A DNA stretch of 64,000 bases from Leptospira selangorensis. Lineage in GTDB: Bacteria > Spirochaetota > Leptospiria > Leptospirales > Leptospiraceae. Where the stretch lies: contig NZ_RQES01000018.1 in assembly GCF_004769405.1 (NCBI RefSeq), forward strand, positions 530,083-594,082. The letters run 5' to 3'. Shown piece after piece: positions 45,378 to 54,380 of the stretch; position 1 is the stretch's first letter; each line of letters opens with the position of its first letter. A model generated the notes under the pieces. It had not been told where the DNA came from. It was given only the letters and a program-made list of their open reading frames with translations, and made no database searches. The position numbers and the translations under genes are program-made.

Positions 45378-46199
45378 TCAAATTTTTCGGCACATAAAAT
45401 TCCAATAATTTGCCTTGGGAAAAATTTCCCAGGCCTCATAATCCGAGCCGATTCCTAAAATTTCTAGGCCTGAATTTTGTAGTAGCTTCGACCAAGTTTC
45501 GAGAGGATAGGCCCTATGAAAATGTTCCTCCAGCTCCGAAATTCCTGGTCCAGAAAATTCCAAACTGGTCTTTAAAATGGAAGTTTCCGGATTAAATTCA
45601 TTCTTCCAGACGAGTTTTGTCTTCCCGTGGGTCTCTTTTAGGACCTTATTCTGAAAATTTTTTCGAAAATTTTCGGAGGTGCTTACATCAAAAAAGAAGA
45701 CCCCATTCTTCTCTAAAACCCCTGAAACTTGGGCAAATACCCGAGAGAGTTCTTCTTCTCTTTGGAAATAATTCAGAGTGTCATGTACTGAGAAAATCAG
45801 ATCAAAAGATTTGTTCAATTTGGGAAAGGAGAGAAGGTCTCCTAATTTACGGACCCCTCTAATTTGTTCAGAATCGGCGATTTGGAGCATTTCAGGAGAA
45901 TTATCGATTCCCCAAAGTTCTGTAGAAGCAGGTAGGAATTTCCAAATTTTGCAGGTTCCACAGCCCAAATCTAATGCGATTTTCGGGTGGATTTTTTGGG
46001 TTCCGATCTGATAAGATTCCAAAATCATCTTAGCCCAATCTCTATATGGTGCCCTTTTCATGACCCCGTCATAAATGCCTGCAAACGCCGTATACGGCCT
46101 TTTTTTGGGGATTGGAGAAATAATTCTTGATTTATTCCCCTGCTCGCGAGTATTCCTATCCATTTGATGCGACATAATTCTTTGAAGAGTTTTCTTCAT
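45378..46199 (-). CDS. Class I SAM-dependent methyltransferase
   Basis: About 273 residues. ALDLGCGTCKIWKFL is SAM motif I, WGIDNSPEML motif II, FDLIFSVHDTLNYF the motif IV region and VLEKNGVFFFDVST the following strand, all of a Rossmann-type methyltransferase. FAGIYDGVMKRAPYRDWAKMI upstream resembles small-molecule methyltransferases of the UbiE/Trm9-like type. Substrate unknown. Several ATGs are possible (46199, 46175, 46163); none has a good ribosome-binding site. Divergent from the SpiroCoCo gene. Confidence 0.78.
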   Translation of the reverse strand: MKKTLQRIMSHQMDRNTREQGNKSRIISPIPKKRPYTAFAGIYDGVMKRAPYRDWAKMILESYQIGTQKIHPKIALDLGCGTCKIWKFLPASTELWGIDNSPEMLQIADSEQIRGVRKLGDLLSFPKLNKSFDLIFSVHDTLNYFQREEELSRVFAQVSGVLEKNGVFFFDVSTSENFRKNFQNKVLKETHGKTKLVWKNEFNPETSILKTSLEFSGPGISELEEHFHRAYPLETWSKLLQNSGLEILGIGSDYEAWEIFPKANYWNFMCRKI

Positions 46200-46222
46200 C
46201 GAATCTTCGTGAAACTCTAAGT

Positions 46223-49200
46223 ATGGGCCTAGAACTTCTTTTACCCTTTTTAGCCAGTGTAGGCATTACGATCCTCCTTCGCAGGATGGACAAGTCGAAT
46301 TATAAGCTCAGCCAGATCAAAAGATATACTGGTAAACTCCAGGAAGAATTACAAGAGATTGCCCTGGAAAAAATCCAATCCGTAAAAGATTCTGGAATTG
46401 AACTGGAGATCAGTTTAAAACAAACCAGAAAACTTGCGGAAGAGGTAAGAGGCCTTAACGAAGAATCCAGACAGTTACTGGATACAATTCGTTCCAATCG
46501 GGATTTTTTAAACGCAGTTACATTAGATCTAAAAGAAGTAGTTCATCTTTCTTCCGATATCCGCCAAGAGTCCCAGTCCATCCAAGATGGATTACAAAGA
46601 TTGGAGCTTGGCAAAAAAGAAGTATATGGGATTGGAAATCGTATCCAAGAACTTCGTTCCGAGGCAGAAGTTCTGCTGGAAGCATTCCAAGAAAAACTCA
46701 ATTTCCGCTCGGACGATATTCTACAGTCACTTGCTTCTAAAATTGTTGAGCTGGAAGGATTATTAGAAGTTAAAGCGGATCGTATCGAATCCGGTTTAGA
46801 AGAATTGGGAGAAGCTTTCCGCCAAAGATTAGAAGCCCAGACCAAGTCATTATATCATGAGACCGTAGGCAAAGTAGATAATGCTCGCGAAGAAGTTCAG
46901 TCCCTTCTTGAATCCGTTAAAGTAAAAGAAGAAGATATAGATGCCAGAACGGATCGTATGCAGACTGCATTCTTATCCGTGTCCGAAAAAATTGATCGTT
47001 TAGAAACTAGAGTGGATGAGAAGGCGGAACTTGCGGATCGTAAGTTAGAGGAAACCTTCTCCCGTAATGAATCAGTCATTCGCCAAAAATACGATCAAGT
47101 ATTAGAGCAGGTAGTTCATTCTAAAGAAGCATTCTTAAACGGAGTTCGTATTGAGATCGAGGCAATTCGTAAAGAGATAGAAGGAATGAGCCTCGAGACC
47201 TTAACTAGACGCGATGAGATCTTAAACGAGACCAGACGCCAAGCGGAAGGGATCAACGACTCCATCAATATCTTCCAAGAAAAATATTTGGAAGCTGAAA
47301 ATAAATTACTCAAACAAGCGGATTCTCGCAAAGCGGATCTTATGCGTCAGATAGATTCTTTCGAAGACGAATTTAATCGTATTTCGAGCAGCCTAAGGAT
47401 AGAAGCGGAAGATCTGAGAAAGGAAATTCTTTCCGGATTAAAAGAATTCCATTCCGCTCTAGAATCTTCTCGTTCAGAAGAAGAAAGAAAATCCAAACTT
47501 AAATTGGACCAAGTCAGAGAATCTCTGGAAGAAGAACTAAAAGTTCTGCAACACTCTCAGGCGGAAAAATTCCGTGCGGACTGGGAAACTATTAAAGAAA
47601 ACGTTAAGGAATATTCTTCTCAACTTTCTACTCGAATGAAAGAGATAGATGGTTCCGTAAGAGAACTAAAAGTTTCTTTGGAAGAAGAAGTAGGCGCATT
47701 ACATGCTTCTCATTCGGATCGTTTCCGTTCCGAGTGGGATTCTATCCGAGAAAATGTAAAAATTTTCGACGTCCAGGTTTCTACCCGGATGAAAGAAATG
47801 GATTCTTATGTAAAAGATATCAGAGAAGCCTTGGAAGGAACAGCCGGAGATATTCTGGCAGAAGCGGAATCCAAGGTAAGCGAGATCGGTCTTTCTATCG
47901 AAGACGAGTTCCGCAAAATGGACAGAAGATTCGAACATTTCTCCCGGTCTTGGGAAGAAGATGTGCAATCCCAGAAAAATCATACCATGGATGCAATTCG
48001 TGGATTGGAAGAAAGACTGGGACAGATCCATTTTAAAGGCGCAGAATATCTGGAAGAATTCTCCAAATCTTATGCGGAACAAAAAGATAAGATCGAAGAA
48101 TTCGTATCTAAATACAAGGCGAACTTCCAGAAAGAGGGAGATGAGGTCAGAGAGGATCTTGTATCTCGTTTCAAAGACTTGAAAGCCGAAGCAATTACTA
48201 GCGTAGAGAACGTAAAAGTGGAATATTCTGCAGTGGGAGAAAGATTTGAAAATCTTCTTCGCAAGAATGAAAAACTTTTAGAAATGCAAGCGGAGAAGAT
48301 CCGTACTTCCACCGAATCCCAGTTGGAAAAGGCTGGAGAGCAGGCAAGGGTCGTTCTGGACAAATTGAAAGAGTCCGGCCAAGACTTCTTCGAAAGACAG
48401 GAAGAAAAAATAGATCGTCTGAACGATACGATCGATTCCAAGATCAACAGACAATTGTCTGCACTTTTAGATAAGGGCCAGATCCAATTAGGCCAATTAG
48501 AAGAAAGGATCGCAAAACATTTAGCCGACGTAAAACGACATCTGGAAGAAGCTTTGGATTCCGGTATCAAAGAAAGCGAAGGCCAGATGAAAGAATTCCA
48601 AAATCAGGTAAAATATTTACTGAAAGAAACCGAAGAATCTTCGGAGGAATTCCTAAAAACCGGAAGGGAAGAATTCCAGAAGGCGCAAAAAGAATATCGT
48701 ATTCTTCAAGTCGATCTTCGCAAAGATCTATCAGAGATCCAAGACGCAAAACGTTCCTTATTCTCCGAGTTGGAAGAAGAAGCGGAAAAACTACGTTCTT
48801 CCGTGGATGATATCTCTGAGAGGATATTGGATGCAGAAAAACGTTCTGCGCTCTTCTTAGATGTAAAAGAAATTATAGAACGTTCCGAGGAGTTTGTCTC
48901 CGAGATGAAAGAAGCTCTGGAAGATGCAAACCATACCGAAAAAACGTACGAGGATCTGGACCAAAACTTAGTTCGGATCAAAAAAGTACAAGAAGATCTG
49001 GAGACTCGTATCTCTCAGGCGGAAGAAAGAAGTTCGGAAATTCTTTCCATAGAGGAAAAAGCGGAAGTTTTAAAAGAAGAATTCGAAAGGATCATGGAAG
49101 AATCTTCTCATTGGAACGATACTCATCGCAAGTTGGTCGAAGCAGGAGAGAGGGCATTCGAAATGGAGTCCCGCTTCTTGGATTTAGAAGATCGTCTTGG

Positions 49201-49804
49201 CAGAGTGGTATCGGTTAGAGAAGAGATCAAACAACTTGACCAAGATAGCCAAGGTCATAAAGAGAATTCATTTAAGTTAGCTCAAAAAATACGTGAGATG
49301 GAAAAAGAGATCTCCGTTATCGAAGCTAGAGAAAGAGAAGTCGCAGAAACTCTTAAGAAAACAGATGATAGACTCGAGACTCTCGCTGGCAGAAAAGAAG
49401 AGATCCTTTCTGTCGAAGCTAAGTTCGATAAGATAGAAGACCTAATGTCTGAGTTAGGAGAGCGCCATAAACAGATCAGCACTCTTCAACAAAGATTGGA
49501 TGATATGAAAGAAGGCGCTCTATCAGTTAAGGACGACCTAGAAGGTCTACTCTCGGAAGCAGAAGATACTTTCGAAAAACTTTCTACATTCATGGATGTG
49601 GTGCAAACCAATATATCCAAGACTGGCGGGGGAAAATCTGGTAAGACTCAAGGCCAAGATCCCTTAGTAGCTAGAAAGAAAGCAACGGTATTGAATTTAT
49701 TTCATAATTTCCATTGGCAACCAGAGACGATCGCTGAAAAATTAGGGCTCGAAACTTCTTTGGTCCAGACTATCATTCAAAACGAGACGGTGAAAAAGGG
49801 ATGA
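46223..49804 (+). CDS. SpiroCoCo-type long coiled-coil membrane protein with HTH-like tail
   Basis: 1193 residues: an N-terminal hydrophobic helix (LELLLPFLASVGITILL), then about 1100 residues of almost unbroken coiled coil with heptads and many E/K/R, fitting the spirochaetal SpiroCoCo family. A 51-residue segment is duplicated in tandem near residue 437 (FRADWETIKENVKEY and FRSEWDSIRENVKIF, both followed by STRMKEMD-type ends). The last about 40 residues (KATVLNLFHNFHWQPETIAEKLGLE) read as a helix-turn-helix. It is likely a cytoplasmic filament anchored at the membrane, possibly contacting DNA or protein through the tail, and may help set the helical cell shape. Confidence 0.8.
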   Translation: MGLELLLPFLASVGITILLRRMDKSNYKLSQIKRYTGKLQEELQEIALEKIQSVKDSGIELEISLKQTRKLAEEVRGLNEESRQLLDTIRSNRDFLNAVTLDLKEVVHLSSDIRQESQSIQDGLQRLELGKKEVYGIGNRIQELRSEAEVLLEAFQEKLNFRSDDILQSLASKIVELEGLLEVKADRIESGLEELGEAFRQRLEAQTKSLYHETVGKVDNAREEVQSLLESVKVKEEDIDARTDRMQTAFLSVSEKIDRLETRVDEKAELADRKLEETFSRNESVIRQKYDQVLEQVVHSKEAFLNGVRIEIEAIRKEIEGMSLETLTRRDEILNETRRQAEGINDSINIFQEKYLEAENKLLKQADSRKADLMRQIDSFEDEFNRISSSLRIEAEDLRKEILSGLKEFHSALESSRSEEERKSKLKLDQVRESLEEELKVLQHSQAEKFRADWETIKENVKEYSSQLSTRMKEIDGSVRELKVSLEEEVGALHASHSDRFRSEWDSIRENVKIFDVQVSTRMKEMDSYVKDIREALEGTAGDILAEAESKVSEIGLSIEDEFRKMDRRFEHFSRSWEEDVQSQKNHTMDAIRGLEERLGQIHFKGAEYLEEFSKSYAEQKDKIEEFVSKYKANFQKEGDEVREDLVSRFKDLKAEAITSVENVKVEYSAVGERFENLLRKNEKLLEMQAEKIRTSTESQLEKAGEQARVVLDKLKESGQDFFERQEEKIDRLNDTIDSKINRQLSALLDKGQIQLGQLEERIAKHLADVKRHLEEALDSGIKESEGQMKEFQNQVKYLLKETEESSEEFLKTGREEFQKAQKEYRILQVDLRKDLSEIQDAKRSLFSELEEEAEKLRSSVDDISERILDAEKRSALFLDVKEIIERSEEFVSEMKEALEDANHTEKTYEDLDQNLVRIKKVQEDLETRISQAEERSSEILSIEEKAEVLKEEFERIMEESSHWNDTHRKLVEAGERAFEMESRFLDLEDRLGRVVSVREEIKQLDQDSQGHKENSFKLAQKIREMEKEISVIEAREREVAETLKKTDDRLETLAGRKEEILSVEAKFDKIEDLMSELGERHKQISTLQQRLDDMKEGALSVKDDLEGLLSEAEDTFEKLSTFMDVVQTNISKTGGGKSGKTQGQDPLVARKKATVLNLFHNFHWQPETIAEKLGLETSLVQTIIQNETVKKG

Positions 49805-49812
49805 TTTTTTTC

Positions 49813-49860
49813 TTGACCCCAATGTTTTTCCCCAATATGTCTCGTTCCCACTTGTATTAT
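49813..49860 (+). promoter_or_regulatory. Promoter candidates for the histone-map operon
   Basis: Between the SpiroCoCo stop and the histone ATG (279 bp) no convincing gene is present. TTGACC (49813-49818) with AATATG 16 bp on, and separately TATTAT (49855-49860), are the best promoter-like matches. GGAAACGT/ACGTTCC at 49962-49993 forms a weak inverted repeat. The long leader suggests the gene has its own regulated promoter. Confidence 0.3.
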
Positions 49861-50083
49861 ACGACATGCAAAAAATTTCATAAGGGGAACCTTTCGTTTT
49901 TAATAAAAAACTGAAATTGTAGGGTAGCATTCCGAAAATGATTCCTTTTTTCGAGGCATCTGGAAACGTATCAAAGTAAATTTGACACGTTCCGGAAAAG
50001 TCTCGGGATGGAATAAGGAGAAGCTCCCAAAGCTCGTTCGTATGGTACAAAAAAAGAAAACTACTGTTAAGAGGAAGAATTCC

Positions 50084-50275
50084 ATGGCTCAAAGCGCTGA
50101 AAAGGATACCCTCATCGTCGCAAGCAAGGTAAAAGCTTATATCAAATCTAAAGGCTTTATGACTTCCGGAGACGCGGTCGATGGCTTGAATGAAAAGTTA
50201 TACGGACTGATCGACGATGCTTTAAAACGTACCGAGGCGAACAAACGCACTACGGTTAGACCAACCGACTTCTAA
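50084..50275 (+). CDS. Bacterial histone-fold DNA-binding protein
   Basis: A 63-residue protein consisting of one histone fold: helix 1 LIVASKVKAYIKSKG, a long helix 2 SGDAVDGLNEKLYGLIDDALK and a short helix 3 within the KRTTVRPTDF end. The R-T-V-x-x-x-D pattern at the C-terminus is the usual histone 'RT pair plus RD clamp' zone. It matches known bacterial histones such as Bdellovibrio Bd0055 and the Leptospira histone. It should dimerise and coat or wrap DNA. GAGGAAG lies ahead of ATG 50084. ATG 50042 would add a KKKTTVKRKNS tail but lacks a ribosome-binding site. map follows 7 bp later. Confidence 0.87.
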   Translation: MAQSAEKDTLIVASKVKAYIKSKGFMTSGDAVDGLNEKLYGLIDDALKRTEANKRTTVRPTDF

Positions 50276-50282
50276 TCCATTC

Positions 50283-51038
50283 TTGATCTACATCAAGAAC
50301 AAGACTGAAATCGAGAAAATGAGGGCGGCGGGCAAATTAGCCGCCGCGCTTCTTGACTATATATCCGGATTCATTCAACCCGGTATAAGTACCCTTGCGA
50401 TCAATGATCTCTGCGAAGAGTTCACTAAGAAGAATGGAGGCAAGTCGGCGCCTCTAGGTTACAAGGGTTTCCCGAAATCAGTATGTACTTCTATCAACGA
50501 AGTCGTTTGCCACGGCATTCCAAAGGCAATTGATGTCTTGAAAGAAGGAGATATCGTTAACGTAGACGTTACTCCTATCGTAGATGGATATCATGGAGAT
50601 AGTTCTCGTACTTTTATAGTAGGTGGCAAAACTTCTCCTGAAGTGGAACGTCTTGTTAAAGACGCAGAACGTGCTATGTGGATTGGAATAGAACAGGTCA
50701 AACCTGGAAATCGTGTAAGTGATATCGCAAATGCGATTGATGATTACCTGACTCCGAAAGGATATGGGATCGTTAAAGATCTAATGGGCCACGGAATAGG
50801 AAGAGGTTTTCATGAAGAACCACAAATTCCTCATTACCGTTCCGGCCGCAAACTAGCCAAATTAGAACCTGGAATGACATTCACTATAGAACCGATGGTG
50901 AATTTAGGAACCTGGGAAGTGATCTTTTCTAAAAAGGATGGATGGACTGTGACCACAAGGGACGGAAAATGGTCCGCTCAGTTCGAACATACCATTCTAG
51001 TCACTGAAAAAGGCTATGAAATTTTAACCCAAGCATAG
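50283..51038 (+). CDS. map: Type I methionine aminopeptidase
   Basis: It removes the initiator Met from new proteins. The 251-residue pita-bread fold shows INEVVCHGIP, the metal ligands in NVDVTPIVDGYHGDSSRTF (two Asp), MGHGIGRGFHEEP (His), FTIEPMV (Glu) and AQFEHTI (Glu). Start is TTG 50283, 7 bp after the histone stop, with no ribosome-binding site of its own, so translation probably couples to the histone gene. Length and motifs are standard. Confidence 0.92.
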   Translation: MIYIKNKTEIEKMRAAGKLAAALLDYISGFIQPGISTLAINDLCEEFTKKNGGKSAPLGYKGFPKSVCTSINEVVCHGIPKAIDVLKEGDIVNVDVTPIVDGYHGDSSRTFIVGGKTSPEVERLVKDAERAMWIGIEQVKPGNRVSDIANAIDDYLTPKGYGIVKDLMGHGIGRGFHEEPQIPHYRSGRKLAKLEPGMTFTIEPMVNLGTWEVIFSKKDGWTVTTRDGKWSAQFEHTILVTEKGYEILTQA

Positions 51039-51051
51039 TAATCTGTCGTGC

Positions 51052-51975
51052 ATGGATTTCGTTTGGAAATATATTTCTTTACTAGGTAAGGATCTTGCCT
51101 TTTTCGTTTTAGGCTTTTTAGTCTTTTACATCGGCAAAAAACTTAAGGACTGGACGGAACCTCGCAAGTTAGACGAGGAATTAGTAAAATCCGATAATAG
51201 CGCTCTGGCCTTAAGTTTATCCGGTTATTATATCGGGGTCATTATATTATTTATCACTATTGTTTCCCACCCTGGAGAAAAAGGAGATCTGCTCGGAGAT
51301 CTTTTCCAAGTGTCTTCCTTTTCTATCTTAGGAGTGGTACTCCTTCTACTTTCCCAAAAGATTAACGACGGATTGATACTCGGTGGGATAGATGCAATCG
51401 AAGAGATCTATGAAAAAAGGAATTTAGCCGTTGCTTCCGTTTTGTTCGGAGGAACGATCGCTAGTTCCTTTTTTATCGCTGCTGCATTGAATGGAGATAT
51501 AGGAGAGAAGGTTTTCCCACAAGGATTAGGAATCGCAGTTTCTCCTCTCGTGGAAAAAACGATCATAGGATCAATCATCTCTGTGATTTTTTTCTCCGTG
51601 GGTCAGATCGGAATGATCTTATTCTCTATATATTATAAACTTTGGGTCCCTTATAAACTAAGATCTGAGTTGGAAGAAAAACAGAACCTGGCAGCAGGAA
51701 CTGCATTTGCAGGAGCATTACTTGCGATCGGTATCTTACTCACAAGAGCATTATTTAGAGAATTTGAATCCTTATACCAAACAGGGATCTTATTACTTTT
51801 GGATCTGGGACTTGCATTTATAATCATTCCTATTTTACATTTTTTTGCGGACTGGGTTGTATTACCCGGTTCCACATTAAAGGAAGAAATAGAAAGGGAT
51901 CAAAATTTCGGAGCAGGCCTTTTAGAAGCGGTGGTGCTTGTGTCCTTCTCCGCTATTATATTTTTTGCAGTTTGA
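51052..51975 (+). CDS. DUF350 membrane protein with four repeated helix units
   Basis: 307 residues and about eight membrane helices, built from repeated DUF350 units: each begins with an acidic/asparagine pair (KSDNSALALSLSG, EKRNLAVASVLFG, EEKQNLAAGTAFAG, ERDQNFGAGLLEA) before a helix. So it appears to be a tandem duplication of the usual DUF350 module. Function unknown; DUF350 proteins are small inner-membrane proteins with no assigned activity. It starts 13 bp after map and likely belongs to the same transcript. Confidence 0.78.
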   Translation: MDFVWKYISLLGKDLAFFVLGFLVFYIGKKLKDWTEPRKLDEELVKSDNSALALSLSGYYIGVIILFITIVSHPGEKGDLLGDLFQVSSFSILGVVLLLLSQKINDGLILGGIDAIEEIYEKRNLAVASVLFGGTIASSFFIAAALNGDIGEKVFPQGLGIAVSPLVEKTIIGSIISVIFFSVGQIGMILFSIYYKLWVPYKLRSELEEKQNLAAGTAFAGALLAIGILLTRALFREFESLYQTGILLLLDLGLAFIIIPILHFFADWVVLPGSTLKEEIERDQNFGAGLLEAVVLVSFSAIIFFAV

Positions 51976-51977
51976 AC

Positions 51978-52340
51978 TTAGAATAAGTCTTTAGAAGAGT
52001 ATAATTTCCATTCAAGGTGATATACTTTTTTGATCCCGAAATCGCAAGCTGCTTGTAAAATCATTTTTTCATCCGATTCTTGGGATAGGATTGAATAGGC
52101 ATCAGTAAGATCGGAAACGATCTCGGCAAAGATGTATTTATGAGTAGGTAAGAAGGGAGAAAGTCCTCTCTCATCAAAACCTCGTAGTGCTCCTAAAAGT
52201 CCCGCGAGTAAAATCCTACCTAAGGGTCTTGTTCTTTCAGTAGGAAGATCCAGGCCTGCTTCTTTTGCCGCAGTTAAAAGTTCTTGGAGTGGAATCCCTC
52301 CTGATATGGAATATAGGGATGTTTCTTCTCCTTCCTGCAT
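51978..52340 (-). CDS. Small hypothetical protein
   Basis: About 120 residues from ATG 52340, helical and soluble, with a Gly/Leu-rich middle (LGRILLAGLLGALRGFDERG) and an acidic C-terminus. No family is recognised. It is divergent from queG (17 bp between starts) and convergent with the DUF350 gene (2 bp apart). A longer frame to 52463 overlaps queG and is a shadow. No ribosome-binding site is seen, so the gene is probable but not certain. Confidence 0.5.
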   Translation of the reverse strand: MQEGEETSLYSISGGIPLQELLTAAKEAGLDLPTERTRPLGRILLAGLLGALRGFDERGLSPFLPTHKYIFAEIVSDLTDAYSILSQESDEKMILQAACDFGIKKVYHLEWKLYSSKDLF

Positions 52341-52356
52341 AAAGAAAGAATAAGAT

Positions 52357-53286
52357 ATGCTTCTCGAAAGTAAAGAACTTCTGAATGAACTAAAAGATAT
52401 CGCGGAGACGAATGGATTCCAATTATTCGGAGTCGGTCCCGCTTCCGTTCCTTCTGCGGACAAGGAGAATATCCTTCATTGGGTGGGAGAAGGTCGTCAT
52501 GGAAATATGGATTGGTATCCTAAAAACATGAACCTTCGACTAGAACTGGAGGGGCTTGGATTCAAACCTGAATCAGTAATCGCTCTGGGCGCATTATATA
52601 ATGATCCCGAATATGAAAACTTGGATTTACCATACCGATTTTCCAGATACGCGATGGGAGAAGATTATCATTCTGTTCTCCGTAAAAAAGCTTCCGAATT
52701 ACTGGAATTTTTAAAGAAGAAGTTTCCGAATCAAAAATTCAGACAAGGAGTAGACTCTCTTCCTGTTCCCGAAAAAATTTTAGCGAGAGAAGCAGGCCTT
52801 GGATGGATCGGTAAGAATACGAATCTGATCCATGAAGAATACGGGTCCTTCTTCTTTATTAGTTTAATTTTTACGGATTTTCCTTTGAGTTTTGTTTCTG
52901 TCCAAGCAAAAGACAGATGTGGAACTTGCAGAGCTTGTATAGATTCTTGTCCAACTGGTGCTTTGGAACCTTACAAAATTGATGCTCGAAAATGTATCTC
53001 TTACAAAACCATAGAAGATAGATCCGAGAATGTGGATTCTTTGCATGGTTGGGTATATGGTTGCGATATATGCCAAGAGATCTGTCCTTGGAATGGGGTC
53101 AAAGCTCGCAAGAAGGGATGGAAAACTGAGATAGGAGAATTTAAGATCCGAGATCTATTCAAAAAAGAAAATCTCTCGGATCTGGATGAGAAAGGATTCA
53201 AAATTTACTTTCAGGATTCTGCAGTTAATCGGATATCTTATTTCCAACTGAAGCGAAATTTGAAAGTGGTAAGAAGAGAAAAATAG
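52357..53286 (+). CDS. queG: Epoxyqueuosine reductase, short form
   Basis: It reduces epoxyqueuosine to queuosine in tRNA anticodons, using cobalamin and two 4Fe-4S clusters. The 309-residue protein has AGLGWIGKNTNLI, the cluster sites CGTCRACIDSCPTGAL and GCDICQEICPWN, and the usual N-terminal DNLGWYPKN-like start (GNMDWYPKN). It ends soon after the ferredoxin domain, without the C-terminal HEAT repeats of the longer E. coli or Bacillus enzymes. Start codon ATG 52357 has only a weak AAGA upstream. Confidence 0.88.
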   Translation: MLLESKELLNELKDIAETNGFQLFGVGPASVPSADKENILHWVGEGRHGNMDWYPKNMNLRLELEGLGFKPESVIALGALYNDPEYENLDLPYRFSRYAMGEDYHSVLRKKASELLEFLKKKFPNQKFRQGVDSLPVPEKILAREAGLGWIGKNTNLIHEEYGSFFFISLIFTDFPLSFVSVQAKDRCGTCRACIDSCPTGALEPYKIDARKCISYKTIEDRSENVDSLHGWVYGCDICQEICPWNGVKARKKGWKTEIGEFKIRDLFKKENLSDLDEKGFKIYFQDSAVNRISYFQLKRNLKVVRREK

Positions 53287-53329
53287 AAATTTTTTCTCTT
53301 CCACATACGGTTTAAACCCTCGAATCTAA

Positions 53330-54379
53330 TTACTTTTTAGGAACATGCTTGGATAAAAAGTTTTTATTGGACTTATTCCATTGCTCGATCAATACACCGC
53401 GCTGCTTATTTAAGGTTTGGTTTATCTTATTGTAAGTAGGGACTAATGTGTTTACTTCTCCCAAAAGTTTATTATGAGTATCCACATCTTCTTGAGTACG
53501 ATCTTTTGGGTCTTTTTCGTTAAATTTCTTTTTGTAAGCATCGAAGCGAGCTTCTTTCATATGAAATTCGATTAGAGTAGGGACCTGGTCTTTTGCTTCC
53601 ATTTTATAGAAGTTCAGGTTGTTTTTGCATGCTTGGATCAAGGAAGAATCTCCATCATAAGGAACTACCTTATCCAACAACTTAAGACCTTCTTCCGCAT
53701 ACTTTAAAAGTGTTTCTCTACTTTGTTCGATAGCCTTTACATCCTGGTCTTTGAGAGCTTGTAATAGATAATATTCTTGTTTATAAGGTTTGAAATCGAT
53801 TAGATAGAGTTCATCTTTATAATTCATCACCTCGCCCGATTTTTTTAATAGTTGGCTCATTCTATCCTTACTTTCGTAAAGAGTGATGTCGTTATCCTTT
53901 GCAAAAACTTTTTGTTCTTTGCCGAATTTCTCAGCAGCTTCATGCAATTTTTCACCCGCTTTTTTCTCTGCAAGCATATAGGCTTCCATTGCATCGTAGG
54001 ACTGTTCCGCTGCCTCTTTTAGGTCGACTAACTTTCCGTAATCTTCTCTCAAAACAGTATAATATACGTTTAGATATTTGATGACTGCATCTTTTAGATC
54101 GGAACTTCCGTCATACTTTGTGGCTTGGTTCGCATTTAATAGAGCCTTTTCCACCGAGGTAATAATAGCGGCTCTTTTGGCTTCTTTGTCTTGTTTGCTA
54201 TTGCTATGCGCCAAAGCTTGGATGTACGATAAACGATCTGCCGATATTTTGTCTAACGGATCGGTCAGTTCGTTTAAATATTTCAATGCCTCTGCTGAAC
54301 TTTTTGCAGTTAGATTTGTCGTTAAGGAAAAAACCAGTAAAGTTACTAGGATTCCCCATACCATTGCTTTGTGTTTCAT
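53330..54379 (-). CDS. Secreted helical protein, LIC11966-like surface protein
   Basis: About 349 residues: a signal peptide (MVWGILVTLLVFSLTTNLTA) followed by an almost entirely alpha-helical, lysine/glutamate-rich domain (AEALKYLNELTDPLDKISADRL, KYLNVYYTVLREDYGKL, YKDELYLIDFKPY). The layout matches the Leptospira LIC11966 family of secreted surface proteins. It starts 1 bp from the stop of the Prc-type protease gene, with GAGGG ahead of ATG 54379, so the two are translated together. It may be a substrate, adaptor or regulator of that protease. Confidence 0.7.
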   Translation of the reverse strand: MKHKAMVWGILVTLLVFSLTTNLTAKSSAEALKYLNELTDPLDKISADRLSYIQALAHSNSKQDKEAKRAAIITSVEKALLNANQATKYDGSSDLKDAVIKYLNVYYTVLREDYGKLVDLKEAAEQSYDAMEAYMLAEKKAGEKLHEAAEKFGKEQKVFAKDNDITLYESKDRMSQLLKKSGEVMNYKDELYLIDFKPYKQEYYLLQALKDQDVKAIEQSRETLLKYAEEGLKLLDKVVPYDGDSSLIQACKNNLNFYKMEAKDQVPTLIEFHMKEARFDAYKKKFNEKDPKDRTQEDVDTHNKLLGEVNTLVPTYNKINQTLNKQRGVLIEQWNKSNKNFLSKHVPKK

Positions 54380-54380
54380 G

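Noticed and set aside
48070..48570. Leftward ORFs within the coiled-coil gene
   Set aside because: Ser/Leu-rich mirror of E/K-rich heptad codons, a composition artefact.
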